The notes under the pieces: generated by a model | The model's database searches: none | What the model was told of the DNA's origin: nothing | Seen by the model: the letters and a program-made list of their open reading frames with translations, nothing else | Assembly: GCA_021018815.1 (NCBI GenBank) | Contig: JAITYX010000136.1 | Span: 1 to 64,000, forward strand | DNA: 64,000 nt | Reading direction: 5' to 3' | Source of the DNA: Talinum fruticosum | Lineage: Eukaryota > Streptophyta > Magnoliopsida > Caryophyllales > Talinaceae | Part shown: one piece after another, positions 60,356 through 64,000 of the stretch | How positions within the stretch are numbered: the stretch's first letter is position 1 | Layout of the letters: each line of letters starts with the position of its first letter | Made by a program: the position numbers and the translations under genes

Positions 60356-63300
60356 TTTTTTTTTTGAAAAAGGTAAGTACACCAACTAAGTGGTAGCCTT
60401 TCTCGCAAGGGCTTTACCTAAGTTATCCTCCATAGATTGGAGAGGAAGGAAGAAGAAGGAATAAAAAACCAAAAAACATTGGAAGCAATACAAAGCCCAA
60501 AATTAGCCACCAAATCACTAGCACTTTTTGCTTCTCTAAAGGTGTGTCGACTAACAAATTTTCCGCATTTTGAAGGAAGCAACAAGTGTCCTGAACAAAC
60601 GTATGGATTTCTCACTGAATCTGAATCTCCCTCTCATTGCTATGATGACCGTAAAATTATCTCCTTCTAAGACAATAGATTGATATCCTGTTCGAACCGT
60701 CGCTCTAACTCCATCTCTCATAGCGATCGCCTCAGCTATAAAACTGAAACTTGACCTAAATGAGAAGTCCCGACTTGCAAGAATCTACCATCCTAACTTC
60801 GATAACAAAACCTATTGCTGCAGTTGAAGAAGATTTAGCATCATCGAAGTTGATTTTGATGAAGCCTCCCGGTGGTTTATACCTGATGGATGAATTGTTG
60901 AGGATTACTAGTTTGAACCGAAGAAGAAGAAGAATCTAAATGAAGATAACTCTCCAGCCTACTCCTTGCTTGCCATTTTGCCCAAGCTGATTTGGCCGAA
61001 TACATGTGACGGTAGGATTAAAAGATCCATTATTGAACACAATTTTATTTCGCTATTCCAAATACTCCATAATAAATGAGCCGATTGAATCATCCGGTTA
61101 GGCTTTTTCAACCCTCTCACTAGCTGAAAGATCCGATTAAGTGAGTTAATTTGGTACTGACTCAGATTAACCTCTAACCACTTTTGAAGAAAAGCTGCCT
61201 TGCAAACATTTTTAACATTATTGCATTGAGAGAAAAGATGGTTAATAGACTCATAACTAGAAAGGAAAAGTGGGCGGTTAGTTTGGATATTCAACCCTTT
61301 TATAGCTAAATTCTCATAGGTAGATAGTGCTTTGTGCCCAATTTGCCATAAAAATATTTTAAACTTTAGCATCAGATTGAGATTCCATATCCATGCACAG
61401 ATCCCAAGTCGGTAAACTATTGTAGTTATCATGAGCATTCCAAGTGGTCGACTTGGTCGTAAATTTACCATTGCTAGAAAGCCCCAAGCATACGTAATCC
61501 TCTATGTTATGAGAAGGGAGAGGAATTGATTTGATTTTCTGGCAAATGTCACTGGGAAGCAAGGATTGAAGCAAACCTATATCCCATTCCTTCTTACTGC
61601 GTGATGCAATCACTAACTAAAGCTAAAAGGGGAAGCCAATAAGAGCTATCATAAAACTCCAATAAACAAATATTATCACTCCAAGCATCTACGCAAAATT
61701 TTACTTTTTTCCATTCCCTATTTTCCAACATAAACCCTTCTTAAAGAGTTCCTGCTCCTTTAAAAAACACTTCAAGCCCAAGAATCGTGAGCCTTAGTTT
61801 TTCTAGTAACAGGTCCTCTAAAAGAGGATACTTAACACATATATTTCTCCCCCAAAATTATTCTCATCGTATAAATATTTCCACAAGAGCTTGCATAAGA
61901 AGGCCTCGATTTCGACTCTCATTTTCTTGAGACCCAGCCCTCCTAACTTCTTAGGAGTACAAATTTTATCCCAAGCTACCATTGGAAGACCCCTATTTAC
62001 ATCTGAATTTCTCCAAAAAAATCTCTATTAATTTTGTCAGATGAGTTGGTTGTACTCAATGGGAGTTTAAAACTTTGTATAGTATGAGATGGAAGGGATT
62101 CTAGGTTAGATTGTATAAGAACCACTCTACTAGCCTTATAGAGCAAATTAACTTTCCAATTTTACAATTTAGAATCCGTCCTTCTTAGAAGATCATCAAA
62201 TAAAGACTTACTCGAGTCTCCCCTAATAACCGGGCATCCTAAATATTTTTCCAAAGAGTCGAAATGAGGAATATTAAACACTAAAGAAACAGAGTTCTTG
62301 GTGGCTGCATAACTATTTTTGAAAAAACCAAGGACGATTTATGAAAGTTAATAATGCTAACTGATTGATGACAAAATTCATGTAGAAGATTTTGAATCCT
62401 TAGCCACATTTCATAGTTCCCTTTGTAGAATAGTAGAGCATGCACCAAGAAATAGAAGACAAGGATTTTATTTGCTTACTGAGACAAATTTTAATGCCGA
62501 TCCACGACTTACGTCACTACACCAAAAGATGAAGTCTGAAAGCTATTACATCCATGCAAAGAATGAATAGGTAAGGAGATAATGGATCCCCTTGCCTAAG
62601 TCCTCTTGAGGATGAAAAAGCCACAGAGTTTCATCATTAACAATCATAGCGATGCGTTACGGTAGTAACACACTCCCGAATCCAATTGATCCAAGTAGGA
62701 TGAAACCCTAGTTACGTAAGACAAGCGAGAACAAAATTTCAGGCCAAGCAGATAGAAGAAGTGTAAAGAACGAGAATTGTTAAAAGCACGTATATTGGAA
62801 GAACTTAGTCAGAAAGCCAAATAACCATGATGCAGCTACTGTATTGTAAGTTTCTTCCCTCTGGCCGAATCTGCAACCTTCATTAGCGGATTCATTCTAC
62901 GTGGTTTCCCTGATCAAACTAGAAGTTACCAAGGAACCAACTGCATAGCACTAAATAGGGAAGCTGCAAATACACCCATGCAACACCTATATATGCAAAT
63001 GGGTGCGTAAGGATGTTGTGCTCAGCCTGGAATACAATTATGAAGTTGAAAGTATCGAAAAGATATAAAGGCATTTTTTTGCAGAAAAGCTTCCTTTGAC
63101 CTTGATGAGGTAGATCAAGAAAACAAGCGTGCAGCTGGCTATGAACCGAGCTCGAATACTGCAACAACGAATCCAAGGCGCATACCATACGGAAACTAAG
63201 TTACCACTCACGACCCGCTATAAGTGCCATCACTAAGTGAAGTGCAGAACAATTAGCTCATAGGACCACAATTGTATAACCACTCATACGAGAAAGATAT

Positions 63301-64000
63301 TTACCGCATATTGGGTAAAAAAGTGCAAACCGATAGTCTGAAGTAGGAATAATGGCAACTGAAAAGAATCTTGTTTAGTAAAGTGAGATCCAGAAGCAAG
63401 GTTCACGAATACCATCAATTATCCACTGGAGGAGCAGCTAATAGAAGGCTATAATAAATATAGAGTTGCTGTCAATAAAATAAAGTAGGGATCATCAAAA
63501 CACCAAACTTAATCAAACTATTGACGGGAAAGGATCTTATATGTACTAAATCATACTTATATAAATACCTACCTCAAGATCTTTATAATAGTTATATAGA
63601 TGTGTTAGGTCCATATACGCTGGAGGCTGTTATTATATATGTCCTAGGGTTGTTGTTCAACTGTACTCAAGAGTCATCGGTTGTAAGAGTCTCTACATTG
63701 TTGGATAGGTTAGATAGAGCTCGTTCGAACACGAGGCTAATAAACGGGTCGACATAGATTTCATGAGTAAGCTATATATTTTCATGAATGTCCCAACCAG
63801 GTACAAAGCACAATGATAGGGACTAATAATCCTTTGCGGGAATTGGTCTCAACCTATTAACTAAACCTTTTGAGATGATCTTATAAAGACTATTACAAAG
63901 GCTGATAGGTTTGAAGCTGGGTTGTAGTGGAAGGGCAAGTTTCTTTTGGTTAACTTCTTTTAGTAATTTTCCATGCTGGAAAAATCCATGATATAGGATA
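60356..64000 (-). mobile_element. RNase H-bearing LINE (family B), runs off the window
   Basis: Minus strand, 3' end at a T-run (60356-60365). From 3' to 5': an RNase H region at about 60420-60890 (GGFIKINFDDAKSSSTAA, EAIAMRDGVRATVRTG, EGDNFTVIIAM); a C-terminal zinc region at 60959-61471 (WNLNLMLKFKIFLWQIGHKA); thumb blocks near 61930-62030 (FFWRNSDVNRGLP, WDKICTPKKLGGLGLKKM); RT palm near 62590-62710 (GFHPTWINWIRECV then a frameshifted GLRQGDP-type block); and RT fingers at 63760-63950 (FKPISLCNSLYKIISKGLVN). Frameshifts and stops throughout; pseudogenised. The RNase H domain separates it from family A. It is interrupted by foreign DNA at about 62706-63755. Confidence 0.85.
62706..63755. 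other. foreign DNA within the LINE reverse transcriptase
   Basis: About 1.05 kb without LINE homology separates two parts of the same RT domain, and about 100 bases of RT (the KLDMEKAYDRV-type block) are missing. The segment is more balanced in composition than the flanks. Its right end has ctcgttcgaacacgaggc and taataaacgggtcg, words common in dispersed plant repeats. A minus frame (62919-63188, 89 codons) is unrecognised. No target duplication was found. Confidence 0.5.

Noticed and set aside
1..64000. CRISPR arrays, prophage or bacterial operons
   Set aside because: No regular spaced repeats and no prokaryotic gene layout; introns and plant transposons dominate.

Overview
This window is nuclear DNA from a flowering plant, probably a eudicot. 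It is AT-rich, has no operon-like gene packing, and contains Ty1/copia, Ty3/gypsy, L1-type LINE, Helitron, Mutator-like and hAT-like elements, plus one spliced host gene. No CRISPR array, prokaryotic gene cluster or rRNA/tRNA gene was seen. Most long open frames are transposon pieces or low-complexity shadows.

Layout. 1-2.86 kb: 3' end of a Sirevirus-like copia element with duplicated polypurine tracts and one LTR. 2.87-4.81 kb: minus-strand LINE remnant. 4.8-10.2 kb: repetitive non-coding DNA with a degenerate ~285 bp tandem repeat and a 123 bp in-frame duplication. 10.2-18.4 kb: a chain of Helitron ends with two LINE copies, one (12243-16814) nested inside a Helitron. 18.4-22.7 kb: mostly AT-rich, with a reverse-strand Helitron end at 21400. 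22728-29401: a gag-only Ty3/gypsy element flanked by AAAGT on both sides. Its two ends are different LTR families, and its right end is a 2.67 kb palindrome. 30.0-31.2 kb: a rearranged copia fragment with a 110 bp LTR and primer-binding site facing away from its own RT piece.

33152-38429 (minus) holds the only host gene I can identify, a six-exon PPR-type organelle protein resembling Arabidopsis At4g18975. Its large intron contains a Mutator-like element, another intron has a SINE-like sequence, and a LINE sits about 0.5 kb upstream of its start codon. 40.1-45.5 kb has exon-like pieces of a possible second minus-strand gene. 45565-47125 is a second Mutator-like foldback element. 48.5-50.4 kb is a decayed Helitron helicase region with a textbook 3' hairpin. 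50956-55350 is a near-full-length LINE of the same family as three other copies here. 58983-59804 is an hAT-like element. 60356-64000 is a different, RNase H-bearing LINE on the minus strand, broken by about 1 kb of foreign DNA.

The elements form a nested history and no functional pathway. Target-site duplications, read directly, fix the borders of eight insertions. The most unusual features are the palindromic, mismatched-LTR gypsy element with two convergent promoters, the inverted copia junction, and the head-to-tail Helitron chain. All protein identifications are by eye and memory; no search was run.
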